A stretch of DNA of 64,000 bases, from NCBI GenBank assembly GCA_002345675.1, contig DDWL01000019.1:1-64000 (forward strand), read 5' to 3'. The stretch comes from Bacteroidales bacterium UBA2287 (GTDB lineage Bacteria > Bacteroidota > Bacteroidia > Bacteroidales > Tenuifilaceae). The position numbers and the translations under genes are program-made. Below, piece by piece: positions 7,217 through 18,100 of this stretch; the first letter of the stretch is position 1, and every line of letters begins with the position of its first letter. Under the pieces are notes generated by a model. The model did no database searches and was not told the DNA's origin. It worked only from the letters and a program-made list of their open reading frames with translations.

Positions 7217-8908
7217 ATGAACAACATCCAGCTAATCGAATGCGTACCCAACTTCTCAGAGGGTCGCGACATGAACATTATTAAACAAATTACCAACGAA
7301 ATTGAGTCGGTTGAAGGCGTAAGGCTTATCGACGTCGATCCCGGTAAGGCAACCAACCGCACCGTGGTAACCATTGTTGGCACTCCAAACGAAGTTTGCG
7401 AAGCAGCTTTTAGAGCGGTTAAAAAAGCCTCGGAGCTAATCGACATGCGCAACCACAAAGGCGCGCATCCGCGTTTTGGTGCAACCGACGTATGTCCGCT
7501 TGTGCCCGTTGCCAACATTACCATGGACGAAGTTGTGCAGTACGCACACAAGTTAGCCAAACGCATTGGAGAAGAGCTTAGCATTCCTGTTTACTGCTAC
7601 GAGTCGGCAGCAAAGGAGGCAAAGCGTAAAAACCTAGCCAATTGCCGTGCCGGTGAGTACGAGGGGCTTGCCAACAAGCTAAAAGATGCGAATTGGAAGC
7701 CAGATTTTGGTCCAACAACCTTTAATGCAACTGCTGGTGCTACAGCCGTTGGAGCACGTAACTTTTTAGTTGCCTACAATGTAAATCTTAACACAACCTC
7801 TACACGCAGAGCAAATGCTATTGCATTTGACATTCGTGAAAAGGGTCGTCCACAGCGCGTTGGCAACCAAGTTACAGGTAAAATTGCCCTCGACGAAAAG
7901 GGAAACGAAATATGGAACCCCGGCTCACTTAAAGCCTGCAAGGCTATTGGTTGGTTCATCGAAGAGTTTGGCATTGCCCAAATATCGATTAACCTTACCG
8001 ACATTAGTGTAACTTCAATTCATCAGGCTTTTGAGGAAGCATGTAAAAAGGCAAGCGAACGTGGAGTTCGAGTTACAGGCTCCGAAATTGTTGGCGTTGT
8101 TCCCCTTCAGGCAATGCTCGAGGCTGGAAAGTATTTCCTCCGTAAGCAGCAGCGGTCAACTGGTATTTCCGACAAGGAAATTATAAAAATTGCGGTTAAA
8201 TCGTTAGGCCTCGACGAGCTGTACCCCTTCGATCCTGAGAAGAAGATTATAGAGTACATTCTTGCCGACAAGAGCAAGAAGAAACTTATTGACATGACCG
8301 TTACGGGCTTCACCAACGAAACCGCTTCCGAATCGCCAGCTCCTGGTGGAGGTTCAGTTTCGGCAACAATGGGCGCCATGGGTGTGGCATTAGCCACAAT
8401 GGTAGCAAACCTTTCGGCACATAAAGCTGGCTGGGACGACCGTTGGGAAGAGTTTTCAACCTGGGCCGATAAGGGCAAAGCCCTAATGAACCAGCTACTC
8501 AACCTTATTGACGAGGACACCATTGCCTTTAACCGAATTATGGATGCCTTTGGCTTGCCAAAATCGTCGGACGACGAAAAGGCAACTCGCAAAAAAGCCA
8601 TACAGGATGCCACCATTTATGCCATTGAAGTACCCCTTAAAGTAATGGAACTTTGCTTTCAATCTATGGAAGTAATTAAAGCTATGGCCGAGATTGGCAA
8701 TCCAAATTCCGTTTCCGATGCTGGAGTTGGAGCTCTTGCTGCCCGTTCGGGTGTTATGGGAGCTTTTTTAAACGTAAAAATTAACGCATCGGGGTTAGAC
8801 GATAAAGAATTGGCATCGAACTACGTTAAAAAAGCCGAAAAAATTACTGAAAATGCCCAAATCGTTGAAAAAGAAATAATCGAAATCGTTTTTAACAAAA
8901 TAAAATAG
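7217..8908 (+). CDS. ftcD: Glutamate formimidoyltransferase / formimidoyl-THF cyclodeaminase fusion
   Basis: Bifunctional enzyme. It moves the formimidoyl group from N-formimidoyl-glutamate to tetrahydrofolate and then converts formimidoyl-THF to methenyl-THF plus ammonia. It finishes the histidine-degradation route begun by HutI at 4108. The 563 residues are close to the two-domain mammalian enzyme. The transferase domain spans about residues 1-320, with the conserved GAHPRFGATDVCPL segment whose His84 aligns with the catalytic histidine. The cyclodeaminase domain covers about 345-555 (ETASESPAPGGGSVSATMGAMGVALATMVANL). Many bacteria keep the two activities in separate genes, but fusion is usual in Bacteroidota. 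It is followed by a strong terminator. Confidence 0.96.
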   Translation: MNNIQLIECVPNFSEGRDMNIIKQITNEIESVEGVRLIDVDPGKATNRTVVTIVGTPNEVCEAAFRAVKKASELIDMRNHKGAHPRFGATDVCPLVPVANITMDEVVQYAHKLAKRIGEELSIPVYCYESAAKEAKRKNLANCRAGEYEGLANKLKDANWKPDFGPTTFNATAGATAVGARNFLVAYNVNLNTTSTRRANAIAFDIREKGRPQRVGNQVTGKIALDEKGNEIWNPGSLKACKAIGWFIEEFGIAQISINLTDISVTSIHQAFEEACKKASERGVRVTGSEIVGVVPLQAMLEAGKYFLRKQQRSTGISDKEIIKIAVKSLGLDELYPFDPEKKIIEYILADKSKKKLIDMTVTGFTNETASESPAPGGGSVSATMGAMGVALATMVANLSAHKAGWDDRWEEFSTWADKGKALMNQLLNLIDEDTIAFNRIMDAFGLPKSSDDEKATRKKAIQDATIYAIEVPLKVMELCFQSMEVIKAMAEIGNPNSVSDAGVGALAARSGVMGAFLNVKINASGLDDKELASNYVKKAEKITENAQIVEKEIIEIVFNKIK

Positions 8909-8939
8909 CTAACATAATATACACAAAACCTCGCAAGTT

Positions 8940-8967
8940 AAAGCCCTGAATTACAGGGCTTTTTTAT
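8940..8967 (+). terminator. Terminator of ftcD
   Basis: AAAGCCCTGAATTACAGGGC hairpin followed by TTTTTT, 31 bases after the stop codon. Confidence 0.85.
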
Positions 8968-9050
8968 TATAAATAAATGAAGTAAAAATTAAACAAAACA
9001 TAAACACTATATTATTATGCACGTTTTAGAGCGATTTTTTTAATACACTT

Positions 9051-9081
9051 TTTGTTTTTTTCGCTCTTTAGCTTATATTAG
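9051..9081 (+). promoter_or_regulatory. Promoter of SusCD locus 1
   Basis: TTTG (9051-9054), 19-base spacer, TATATTAG (9074-9081). Spacing and sequence match the promoters of SusCD loci 2 and 3. The leader to the ATG at 9140 is about 50 bases. Confidence 0.7.
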
Positions 9082-9139
9082 CTGCGTTTAACTAAATTTA
9101 ATTACAATTAAATTAAATCGTAAACCTAAATTTCAACCT

Positions 9140-12100
9140 ATGAAAAAACTATGTGCATTCCTTGCATTATTTGTGTTTGTTGGGGTCAGCCTCCTTCAAG
9201 CGCAGACTGTGCAAATCACGGGTACTGTTAGTAGTACCGAGGAAGGGAACTTACCTGGAGTTTCCATTATTGTAAAAGGAACAACTTTAGGTACTACCAC
9301 CGATGGAACTGGTAAGTACTCTATAAATGTTCCTGCAAACGCTACAACACTAACCTTTAGTTTTATGGGTTATAAAGCTCAAGATGTAGCCATTGCTGGC
9401 CGCAAGGTTATTGATGTTGCTCTGGCAATTGATGCTCTTGCATTAGAGGAAATTGTAGTTACAGCACTTGGTATAAAAAAGGATAAGAAAGCCCTTGGTT
9501 ATGCCGTTCAAGCTGTTAATGAAGAAGCCATTATGAGAACTGGTAATTCAAGTTTACTTGGCGCATTACAAGGAAAAATTGCAGGTGTTGAAATTAAACC
9601 TTCAAGTGGTATGCCTGGAGCATCTTCACAATTTCAAATTAGAGGTGCTCGTTCCTTTACAGGAAATAATACTCCTCTATATGTAATTGATGGTATGCCA
9701 ATATCTTCAACGCCTGCTTATTCTACTGGCAACAGCGTTACAGGTACTGACTACTCAAATCGTGCAATTGATATCAACCCAAGTGATATTGAAAGCATTG
9801 ACATTCTAAAAGGTCAAGCTGCAGCAGCTCTTTATGGTATTCGCGCATCAAACGGCGTTATTATTATTACCACTAAAAGCGGAAAAAATAATCAAGTTGG
9901 AAGAGCCGTTGTTTCAGTAGGCCACAGCAGTAGTTTTGATAATGTATCAAGAGTACCAGACTATCAAACTACCTACGCACAAGGTACAGGTAGGGCATAT
10001 GTAAACAACTCTTCAATGTCATGGGGACCCAAAATTGTTGACCTTCCTAATGATCCAACATTTGGTGGAAATAACTTTGGAAAGCCTGGGCTGTATCGGG
10101 TAGCACAGTTAGAACTAGCTGGTTTAGATCCTTGGGTTGCGCCTCAGGTTTATAATAACTGGACCGACTACTTCGAAACAGGTTATACCATGACCAATAA
10201 CATAAATGTTTCTCAAGCTACAACTGATGGGAACTTTTCTCTTGGTTTAAGTAACACTAATCAAAGTGGTATTGCTTTAAATACTGGTATGTCTCGTTAT
10301 ACTGCAAGAGCAAATGCCGAAAGAATCTTAGGTAAAAATTTCAAGGTTGGTTTTTCCTCGAATTATTCAACGGTAGAAATTGATAAACTATCAGGAGCAA
10401 ACGATGGATCACTTACTGGTATTCTTGGAGCACCCGCAAGTTATAACTTAAAGGGGATTCCCAATTTCAGATTAAATGAGCCAACAAGGCAAAATTATTT
10501 CCGTGCTGGAGCTTTCGACAACCCCTACTGGATTCCAGATAATAACACCTTCAATGAGAAAACTGATCGTTTCTTTGGAAACGCATTTGTTAATTTCAGC
10601 TCTGAAGTAGGTAGTGGAAAAAATCTTAACCTTCGCTATCAAGCTGGTGCTGATACTTATACTTCACATAACCAAAACATATTTGGCTACGGTAGTAGAA
10701 ATAATTCAAGAGGTGTAATTGATAATTTTGGGACAACCAATTCCATCTTCAATTCACTTTTCACTGCTACATTTGATTGGAAAATAAACAGTGACCTAGA
10801 TTTTAATTTGATGGTTGGTAACGAGTTTAATCATCAAAATGCAAAAGGTTACACCGAAACAGGTCAAAATTTCAACTTCCCTGGCTGGAACCATATGGGT
10901 AATGCAAGTGTTGTTACAGCCAACGAATCGCAATCTGGTAATAGAACCGTTGGTTTATTTGGAAACCTTTCTCTTTCATGGAAATCTATGTTGTACTTCA
11001 ACGCAACAGGACGAAATGACATAGTTTCAACAATGCCAAGAGACAACAGGTCTTTCTTCTATCCATCTGCTTCATTATCTTTTGTAGCAACAGAACTTGA
11101 ATCATTAAAAAGTGTTAGTTGGCTATCATTCGGAAAAGTTAGAGTTTCATACGCTGAGGTTGGTCAAGCTGGGAGTTACTATGATAACTTCTTTGTTTCC
11201 CCATCATATGCTGGTGGTTTTTGGGTTGGTAATCCAATATCGTACCCAATTGGTGGTGTAAGCGCATACATACCTAGCTATACACGTTATGACCCTAATC
11301 TTAAACCACAGAACACTAAATCGTATGAATTTGGTATAGATTTAAAGTTTTTAAATAACAGATTAGGTATTGATTATACCTATTCACAACAAAATGTAAC
11401 TGATCAAATATTTGGAGTACCACTTGCTGGTTCTACAGGATCGGGTACACAAATTATGAACGGGGGGGCTATAAGTACTATAGGTCATGAAATTATGCTT
11501 TACACAACTCCTGTTAAAACTAAAGATTTTCAGTGGGATCTTAACTTCAACTATACTGTGTTAAAAAATCAGGTTGACGAACTAGCGCCTGGTGTAGAGA
11601 GTATCTTCTTAGGTGGATTTACTACACCACAGGTTCGTGCTGGTATTGGATATACTTTCCCAGTAATATATGGTAATTCGTTTGTAAGAGATGATAATGG
11701 TAACATTGTTGTAGTTGACAAACCAGGATCATGGGATCATGGTTTCCCACAAGCTGGCGCACCTAAAGTAATTGGGGAAGCATCTCCAGATTTTATACTC
11801 AATGGTACTTCATCATTCTCATTCAAGTCAATTTCACTTAGCGCAGTATTTGAGTGGAAGCAAGGTGGCCAAATGTACTCTGGATCAAATGGCATTCTTG
11901 ATCTTTTTGGTTTGTCAAAAGCAACTGAAGATAGAGAGTCAACCTTTGTATTTAAAGGCGTTAAGCCCGATGGTACTCCTAATGATATTGTTAGGGGTGG
12001 AGTGAACGAACCTGACGCCCTGCAAGATTTATACGCTAATGTTTTAGGCAATATTAACGAATACTACATTTACGATAACTCGTTTGTTAAATTGCGTGAA

Positions 12101-12310
12101 ATTTCGGTGAGATATCGACTTCCAAATAATTTCTACAAATCAGCAAATGCAGGAGTTTCATTATTTGCAAGGAATATTCTAATTTGGACAGCTCTTCCTA
12201 ACCTTGACCCAGAGACTTCGCAAGGTAATACAAATATGGGTGGTTCGTTTGAGCGATTCTCGCTTCCTCAAACTACTAGCTATGGATTTAGTTTAGATAT
12301 TACTTTTTAA
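9140..12310 (+). CDS. SusC/RagA-family TonB-dependent transporter (locus 1)
   Basis: A 1056-residue outer-membrane barrel that, with its SusD partner, imports a bulky ligand using TonB energy. The signal peptide ends at LLQAQ (residue 22). A carboxypeptidase-like regulatory beta-sandwich follows (about 24-97: ITGTVSSTEEGNLPGVSIIVKGT). The TonB-box-like EEIVVTALGI is near 103-112. The plug domain contains IRGARSFTGNNTPLYVIDGMPI and DIESIDILKGQAAAALYG, then a 22-strand barrel ending in SLDITF with terminal Phe. The first 112 residues differ from those of SusC locus 2 at only 11 positions by hand count, while the barrels diverge strongly. SusD follows 20 bases downstream. Ligand unknown. Confidence 0.95.
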   Translation: MKKLCAFLALFVFVGVSLLQAQTVQITGTVSSTEEGNLPGVSIIVKGTTLGTTTDGTGKYSINVPANATTLTFSFMGYKAQDVAIAGRKVIDVALAIDALALEEIVVTALGIKKDKKALGYAVQAVNEEAIMRTGNSSLLGALQGKIAGVEIKPSSGMPGASSQFQIRGARSFTGNNTPLYVIDGMPISSTPAYSTGNSVTGTDYSNRAIDINPSDIESIDILKGQAAAALYGIRASNGVIIITTKSGKNNQVGRAVVSVGHSSSFDNVSRVPDYQTTYAQGTGRAYVNNSSMSWGPKIVDLPNDPTFGGNNFGKPGLYRVAQLELAGLDPWVAPQVYNNWTDYFETGYTMTNNINVSQATTDGNFSLGLSNTNQSGIALNTGMSRYTARANAERILGKNFKVGFSSNYSTVEIDKLSGANDGSLTGILGAPASYNLKGIPNFRLNEPTRQNYFRAGAFDNPYWIPDNNTFNEKTDRFFGNAFVNFSSEVGSGKNLNLRYQAGADTYTSHNQNIFGYGSRNNSRGVIDNFGTTNSIFNSLFTATFDWKINSDLDFNLMVGNEFNHQNAKGYTETGQNFNFPGWNHMGNASVVTANESQSGNRTVGLFGNLSLSWKSMLYFNATGRNDIVSTMPRDNRSFFYPSASLSFVATELESLKSVSWLSFGKVRVSYAEVGQAGSYYDNFFVSPSYAGGFWVGNPISYPIGGVSAYIPSYTRYDPNLKPQNTKSYEFGIDLKFLNNRLGIDYTYSQQNVTDQIFGVPLAGSTGSGTQIMNGGAISTIGHEIMLYTTPVKTKDFQWDLNFNYTVLKNQVDELAPGVESIFLGGFTTPQVRAGIGYTFPVIYGNSFVRDDNGNIVVVDKPGSWDHGFPQAGAPKVIGEASPDFILNGTSSFSFKSISLSAVFEWKQGGQMYSGSNGILDLFGLSKATEDRESTFVFKGVKPDGTPNDIVRGGVNEPDALQDLYANVLGNINEYYIYDNSFVKLREISVRYRLPNNFYKSANAGVSLFARNILIWTALPNLDPETSQGNTNMGGSFERFSLPQTTSYGFSLDITF

Positions 12311-12330
12311 CTCCTAAAAATTGATTAATT

Positions 12331-13782
12331 ATGAGAAAGTTACTAAATATCCTGTTGTCTGGACTACTGGTCTTTGCAACTTGGTCGTGTTCAGAAGATA
12401 TAATGGATGATATAAATAGAAATGTGAACGACCCCACACAAGTTTCATCAAACTTAATTATTACTGATGCTATCACAAGAACTGCATTTACTTTAACTGG
12501 TAGCGACCTGGCTTTTTATTCATCAGTTTATATTGAGCACAATGTTGGTATTTGGAACCAGCACTATAATGCTGAACTTAGAGCTGGTGAGCCTGTTAGT
12601 TCAGCAACTTATAATAACTCTTGGAATTCTGCATATAGAAATCTTGCAGATTTACAGGTTATAATAAAGAAATGTTCGACAGGTGGATCTGAGGAAGGTA
12701 ACCATCATACACTTGGCATTGCACAGATATTAACTGCCTACACCTTGGCTCTTCTTACTGATATGTGGGGAGATGTTCCTTGGACTGAAGCTCTTCAGCC
12801 TGGAGTAATTTTCACACCCAAATTAGATAAGCAAGAGGATATTTATGCAGCTGTTTTTCAGTCACTTGATAACGCAATTGAAAACTTAGGTAAAACTACT
12901 ACTTTCCCATCTCTTGGTGTACAAGACTTTATTTATGCTGGGAATAAAGATCGTTGGCTTCAGTTTGCACACGGTTTAAAAGCGCGATATACAATGCGTT
13001 TATCTCATAAAACTCCAAATTATGCTAACGTTATTACATTTGCTAATCTGTCGTTTGCATCTGCAGCACAGCAATGCAGATATACATACAATGCATCTAC
13101 AACATTTAGCCCTTTCTTTCGTTTCTTTAACGATCGTAACCATTTTGGAGCCAGTACGAGTTTAAATAGCAAGTTAGTAGCTAGAACCGACCCAAGAGCA
13201 AGTAAGTTTTGGGTGAAAAACCCAAACTTTGCAACTTTTCAACTTGCACCTAACGGTAGCCCTCTTCAAGTTCAAGGACGTTACGCTATATCAGCAATTT
13301 CGACTAACACAGCACCTACTTATTTACTTAGTTACCATGAGATTGAATTTTTGAAAGCCGAGGCTTATGTTCGATTAGGTGGTGCTGCTAACCTTGCTCT
13401 TGCTGAAACAGCTTTAAGAAACGCAGTATCGGCAGCATTTCAAAAGGTTAACATTGGTTTAACTGCTGCTGAAGCAACAGCGTATTTTAATGCTAATGTT
13501 CTATCAAGATTTGTTGCTAATCCTTTAGAGGAGGTAATGAACCAAAAGTATATTGCTTTCTTCGAAGAGGAGGCTGTTGAAGCTTACAATGATTACCGCA
13601 GGCTAACAGCAATGGGAAATAATGTAATTACACTATCGAACCCATTGAATGCTGCCAATTTCCCACACCGTTTCTCATATGGTGCAAGCGATGTTACAAC
13701 TAACGTTAACGTTCGCGAAGCTTATGGTGATGGAACTTACGTTTATACTGAGAAAGTATGGTGGGCCGGGGGCACACGTTAA
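12331..13782 (+). CDS. SusD/RagB-like surface lipoprotein (locus 1)
   Basis: A 483-residue lid lipoprotein that captures ligand and closes over the SusC barrel encoded upstream. The lipobox cysteine is Cys20 (WSC), followed by acidic SEDIMDD, the surface-export signal. It belongs to the SusD-like_2 branch: DDINRNVNDPTQVSSN near the N-terminus, a helical TPR-like core (ILTAYTLALLTDMWGDVPWTEALQPG), and the C-terminal EEVMNQKYIAFFEEEAVEAYNDYRRL segment. It is the second gene of a three-gene operon, 20 bases after susC and 36 bases before the next lipoprotein gene. Confidence 0.93.
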   Translation: MRKLLNILLSGLLVFATWSCSEDIMDDINRNVNDPTQVSSNLIITDAITRTAFTLTGSDLAFYSSVYIEHNVGIWNQHYNAELRAGEPVSSATYNNSWNSAYRNLADLQVIIKKCSTGGSEEGNHHTLGIAQILTAYTLALLTDMWGDVPWTEALQPGVIFTPKLDKQEDIYAAVFQSLDNAIENLGKTTTFPSLGVQDFIYAGNKDRWLQFAHGLKARYTMRLSHKTPNYANVITFANLSFASAAQQCRYTYNASTTFSPFFRFFNDRNHFGASTSLNSKLVARTDPRASKFWVKNPNFATFQLAPNGSPLQVQGRYAISAISTNTAPTYLLSYHEIEFLKAEAYVRLGGAANLALAETALRNAVSAAFQKVNIGLTAAEATAYFNANVLSRFVANPLEEVMNQKYIAFFEEEAVEAYNDYRRLTAMGNNVITLSNPLNAANFPHRFSYGASDVTTNVNVREAYGDGTYVYTEKVWWAGGTR

Positions 13783-13818
13783 TCTTGGTTTATTTGCTAA
13801 CTAAAAAATAATTGACAA

Positions 13819-15033
13819 ATGAAAACATTTAAAATAATTGGTTTGCTTGCTGTAATGGTGCTTACCTTATGGTCATGTGAAACAGAAATAGAAGATCCTG
13901 CTGGTGTAAGGGGGAGTGGCGAGACAGCTATAACATTCTCTGTTCCCAGTGGAAACTTTACTCCACACGAAAAGGTAGAGTTCGACATTATCTTAACCGG
14001 TGCAGCAGGTGTTAGTACTGTTACTGTAAGGCATATTGGAGGTACAAATATTGCAGATGCAACTGTAGTACCTCCAATTCCTGGAACAATTCCAGCTCAA
14101 GCAGCGTTCGACTTAACAGTTGCCGATGGCAAAGCCCTATTCTCAAAAACTTTAGCCGAACTTGGCTTGGCTGCAATTGGTTCAAAAATTACGATTGTAG
14201 CAGAGATAACAAAAGATGGTGGCAAGTTATTTAAAGCGCTAACCATAACCATTGTGTCGCCTGTTACTATAGTTAGTACTGGTGGAGCAATTCCGAGTGG
14301 AGCAACTGCAGCAAATGGTACAATTGTTAACCAAATAGGAACAGCTGCTACTACTAATGTAAATGTTATTTACTCCATTGCTTTTACAAAAACTAGCATT
14401 GCGATTGATAGCCTTAAAGTTCACAGAAGAATTGGGACTACAGGAGATGGTGCCATCCTGCCAAAACCATCAGGTGCTTGGCTTACCCCAAAGGATACCA
14501 TTAAAATAAACGGTGCTAATTTTGTTGGAGGCAATAACGTTCAGCATCGAATTCAGGTGTTTTCGAATGGGGTTTCCACATTTTCGGCATGGAGAGCAGT
14601 TACAGTAACCAAACACCCATTCCCAAGTGTAAGTGCTGCTATTAACCTTAAAGCAGCTTCAAATGTGTACAATCTTGTTGAAAACAAGTTCGCAGTTGAT
14701 AGCGCTACAACCGACATTAGATTGCTACCAATGGCCGCCGACAACATTTTTAACATTGATTCGAGAACAGAAGCTAAGTTTGTGAAAACAACCAAAGCTG
14801 AATACGACAACAACGACATTGTTAAGTTGAAAAAAGCTTTCGACACTGCAGCGCCAGCTTCGGTACTTACTCAAATAACTGATGTTGAGGCAAACGATTA
14901 TTATATTTACAAGGTTGTAAGACCAGGTACACCAACTGCAACAACTAAGTACGGAGTTATACTAATTTCAAGTGTTGTTAGAACAAATATTGATAACAAC
15001 GATAACCTTACCTTTACTTACAGGTACGAATAA
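13819..15033 (+). CDS. SusCD-associated surface lipoprotein (locus 1)
   Basis: A 404-residue lipoprotein, third gene of the operon. The signal peptide ends at Cys20 (LWSC), with acidic ETEIEDP directly after it, so surface display is likely. The N-terminal half is rich in Thr, Val, Gly and Ala and reads like one or more immunoglobulin-like beta sandwiches (ITFSVPSGNFTPHEKVEFDIILTGAAGVSTVTVRH is spread over residues about 38-75). I recognise no enzymatic motif. By position it should be an accessory surface ligand-binding protein for the SusCD pair. A strong terminator closes the operon. Confidence 0.8.
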   Translation: MKTFKIIGLLAVMVLTLWSCETEIEDPAGVRGSGETAITFSVPSGNFTPHEKVEFDIILTGAAGVSTVTVRHIGGTNIADATVVPPIPGTIPAQAAFDLTVADGKALFSKTLAELGLAAIGSKITIVAEITKDGGKLFKALTITIVSPVTIVSTGGAIPSGATAANGTIVNQIGTAATTNVNVIYSIAFTKTSIAIDSLKVHRRIGTTGDGAILPKPSGAWLTPKDTIKINGANFVGGNNVQHRIQVFSNGVSTFSAWRAVTVTKHPFPSVSAAINLKAASNVYNLVENKFAVDSATTDIRLLPMAADNIFNIDSRTEAKFVKTTKAEYDNNDIVKLKKAFDTAAPASVLTQITDVEANDYYIYKVVRPGTPTATTKYGVILISSVVRTNIDNNDNLTFTYRYE

Positions 15034-15053
15034 TTCCGAATAACTACTATATG

Positions 15054-15089
15054 AAAAAATGCCTAGCCATGCTAGGCATTTTTTTTTTA
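15054..15089 (+). terminator. Terminator of SusCD locus 1
   Basis: AATGCCTAGCCATGCTAGGC stem-loop with a following run of about ten T residues, 20 bases after the stop codon. Confidence 0.92.
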
Positions 15090-15115
15090 CATTCCTCAAA
15101 ATAAACCTCTAAAAA

Positions 15116-15146
15116 TTTGATATAACAATTGATTACCCTAAATTAC
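15116..15146 (+). promoter_or_regulatory. Promoter of SusCD locus 2
   Basis: TTTG (15116-15119), 19-base spacer, TAAATTAC (15139-15146). The region AAATTTGATATAACAA is also shared almost exactly with locus 3. The ATG is at 15188. Confidence 0.7.
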
Positions 15147-15187
15147 TCGTGTTTTAAACAACCCTAATTAATCCTAAATTTTAACCT

Positions 15188-18100
15188 ATGAAAAAACTAT
15201 GTGCATTCCTTGCATGTTTTGTGTTTGTTGGAGTCAGCCTCCTTCAAGCGCAAACAGTGCAAATCACTGGTACTGTTAGCAGTACCGAGGAAGGTCCTTT
15301 ACCTGGTGTTTCAATCATTGTAAAGGGAACTACTGTAGGAACAACCACCGATGGGGCAGGTAATTACTCCATAAATGTTCCTGCAAACGCCTCAACACTA
15401 ACCTTTAGTTTTATGGGCTACAAAACCCAAGACGTTGCTATTGCTGGACGGAAGGTTATTGAAGTAGCTTTAGAAATGGACGCTCTTGCATTAGAAGAGA
15501 TTGTTGTAACCGCTATGGGTATTACTCGCGAAAAAAAATCGTTAGGGTACGCTGTTCAGGAAGTTAAGGGTGAAGATGTAAACCTAAGTAAAGGCGACAA
15601 CTTCTTGTCTCAGCTTTCGGGTAGAGTCGCTGGTGTTAATGTAAAATCTAACACTAACTTCGGGGGCTCCAACAACATTGTTATTCGTGGGTCCTCTTCG
15701 TTAACAGGTAATAACCAGGCTCTATTTGTTGTTGATGGTATTCCTGTTGATAACTCACAAACAAATAATGGTGGTCAGACAACAGGTCGTAATGGATATG
15801 ACTATGGTAACGCAGCATCTGACATTAACCCAAATGACATTGAATCAATCACCGTTTTAAAAGGCGCTGCTGCAACTGCCCTTTATGGTTCACGTGCAGC
15901 CAACGGAGTTATTCTTATTATAACTAAAAAAGGGACTGATACTGGCTCCAAGGGACCTCAAGTTAAGTTAAGTTCAAACATAACTTTCAGCACCATGGAT
16001 AAAAGTACATTTCCTAAATACCAAAATAAATACGGCGCTGGCTATGGGAAATACTATTATAGTGGTTTTGATGAAGACCCAGAAGATGGTATACCAGATG
16101 ATGGCAGCGAATATTTTGGCTTTGAATATTACGGAGATGTTGATGGTGATGGAAATGTTGATTATACTGTTCCCTACTATGAGGATGGTTCACGTGGTGA
16201 AAAATTTAACCCTTCCTTAATGGTTTTCCAATGGGACGCACTTTATCCCGAATCGCCAAACTATATGAAGGCTACTCCATGGATTGCTGGTGCTAACGGA
16301 CCCGACACATTCTTCGGAAATGGCTATATAAACTCTCAGAACATTGAAATTGCGGGAGGTAATGAAAGTACAACCTATCGATTGGGTTACACATACTTCG
16401 ATCAAGGTGGTATTATGCCAAATAGTTATTTGACAAAGAATAACGTTATTTTTACTGGATCTCAGAAATTATTTAACAATAAAGTAACCGTTTCTTCATC
16501 GGCAAATTATATTAAAACTAGTGGTATTGGTCGTCCTTCAACCGGGTATTCAGACAACATTATGTCCTCATTCCGTCAGTGGTATCAGGTTAATACTGAT
16601 ATCAAACAGCAGAAGGAAATGTATGAACTAACAAATAGCAACGTCACTTGGAATCCAGTTAGTTACGACAATACAGCACCAGCATATTGGGATAATCCAT
16701 ACTGGGTGCGTTACAAAAACTACGAAACTGATGGTAGAAGTCGTTTTATAGGTTATGCACAGTTCGACTGGGATATTAATAGCGATTTTAAAGCAATGGG
16801 ACGTTATGCTATTGATGGGTATAGTGAACTACAAGAGGAACGGAAAGCTATAGGTTCGGGTTCGGGTGAATTTGGAGTAAATCGCCCAGATGTAACATCG
16901 GGGTATAGCCGTTTTAGCCGCGATTTTCAGGAATCTAACCTCGATTTCATGCTAAATTATCGCAAAAAAATAGCCGATGTAATTGATTTATCGGCACTGG
17001 TAGGTACTAACATTCGCCGTACTAGGTCTGAGTCGGTTTATGCTTCAACCAATAATGGGCTAGCCGTTCCCAATTTATTTTCTTTAAATAATACTGTAGA
17101 CCCCCAAGATCTTCCTGAAGAATCGATAAGAGAAATTGGCGTAAATGGTATTTTTGGAAGTGTTTCTTTGGGACTTTTAGACACCTATTTTATTGATGCT
17201 ACTGTACGTAGAGACCAATCGTCCTCTTTGCCAGCTGAAAACAATGCTTACCTCTATCCATCGATTACTGGTAGCATTCTTTTTTCTAATTTAATTAAGC
17301 AAGATTGGCTTTCGCTTGGTAAGGTAAGGTTAAATTACGCTGAGGTTGGGAGTAGCGCGCCTGCTTTAAGTGTTAAGGATACATATAGAGCAATATTTCC
17401 ATTAAGTGGCAACTCACTGGCTACTGTTCCAAACACCAAACTTAATCCAAATCTAAAACCTGAGCGTCAGCGCGCTCTTGAAGGAGGCTTGGAAATGAAC
17501 TTCTTCAAAAACAGAGTTGGATTCGATTTGGCTTTTTACAAGAATAATACTGTTGACCAGCTAATGCCAGTATCTATTTCATATGCAACAGGATTTGCAA
17601 GTAAATGGGTAAATGCAGGCGAAATTGAAAATAAAGGTATTGAATTACAATTGAATGGCACACCAATAAAATCATCCGACTTTAGTTGGAGTATCAACTT
17701 AAACTGGGCTAAAAACCAGAATAAGGTTGTTGAACTTTATACGGATGAGACTGGAAACAAGGTTACAAATCTTGAGATAGCTAGCCTTCAAGGAGGAGTT
17801 TCAATTAATGCAACCGTTGGGCAACCTTATGGTACAATTCAGGGAACCGATTTTCTATACCATGATAATGGAGGTAAACTGATCAATCCTACTAATGGAA
17901 GATACTTAAAGTCATCAACAAACGATGTAGTAATTGGCGATGTTAATCCCGATTGGAATGCTGGTATAAGAAACTCGTTCAAGTACAAGAACATTGCCCT
18001 TAGCTTCCTTATTGATATGCAACAGGGTGGCGATATTTTCTCGTTAGACCTATGGTACGGAATGGGAACTGGTTTATATGAGGAAACCGCTGGTACAAAT

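Noticed and set aside
8107..8616. Antisense open frame of 169 codons inside ftcD
   Set aside because: It lies entirely within the well-supported ftcD gene on the opposite strand and its Ser/Arg/Leu-rich composition is that of a codon shadow.
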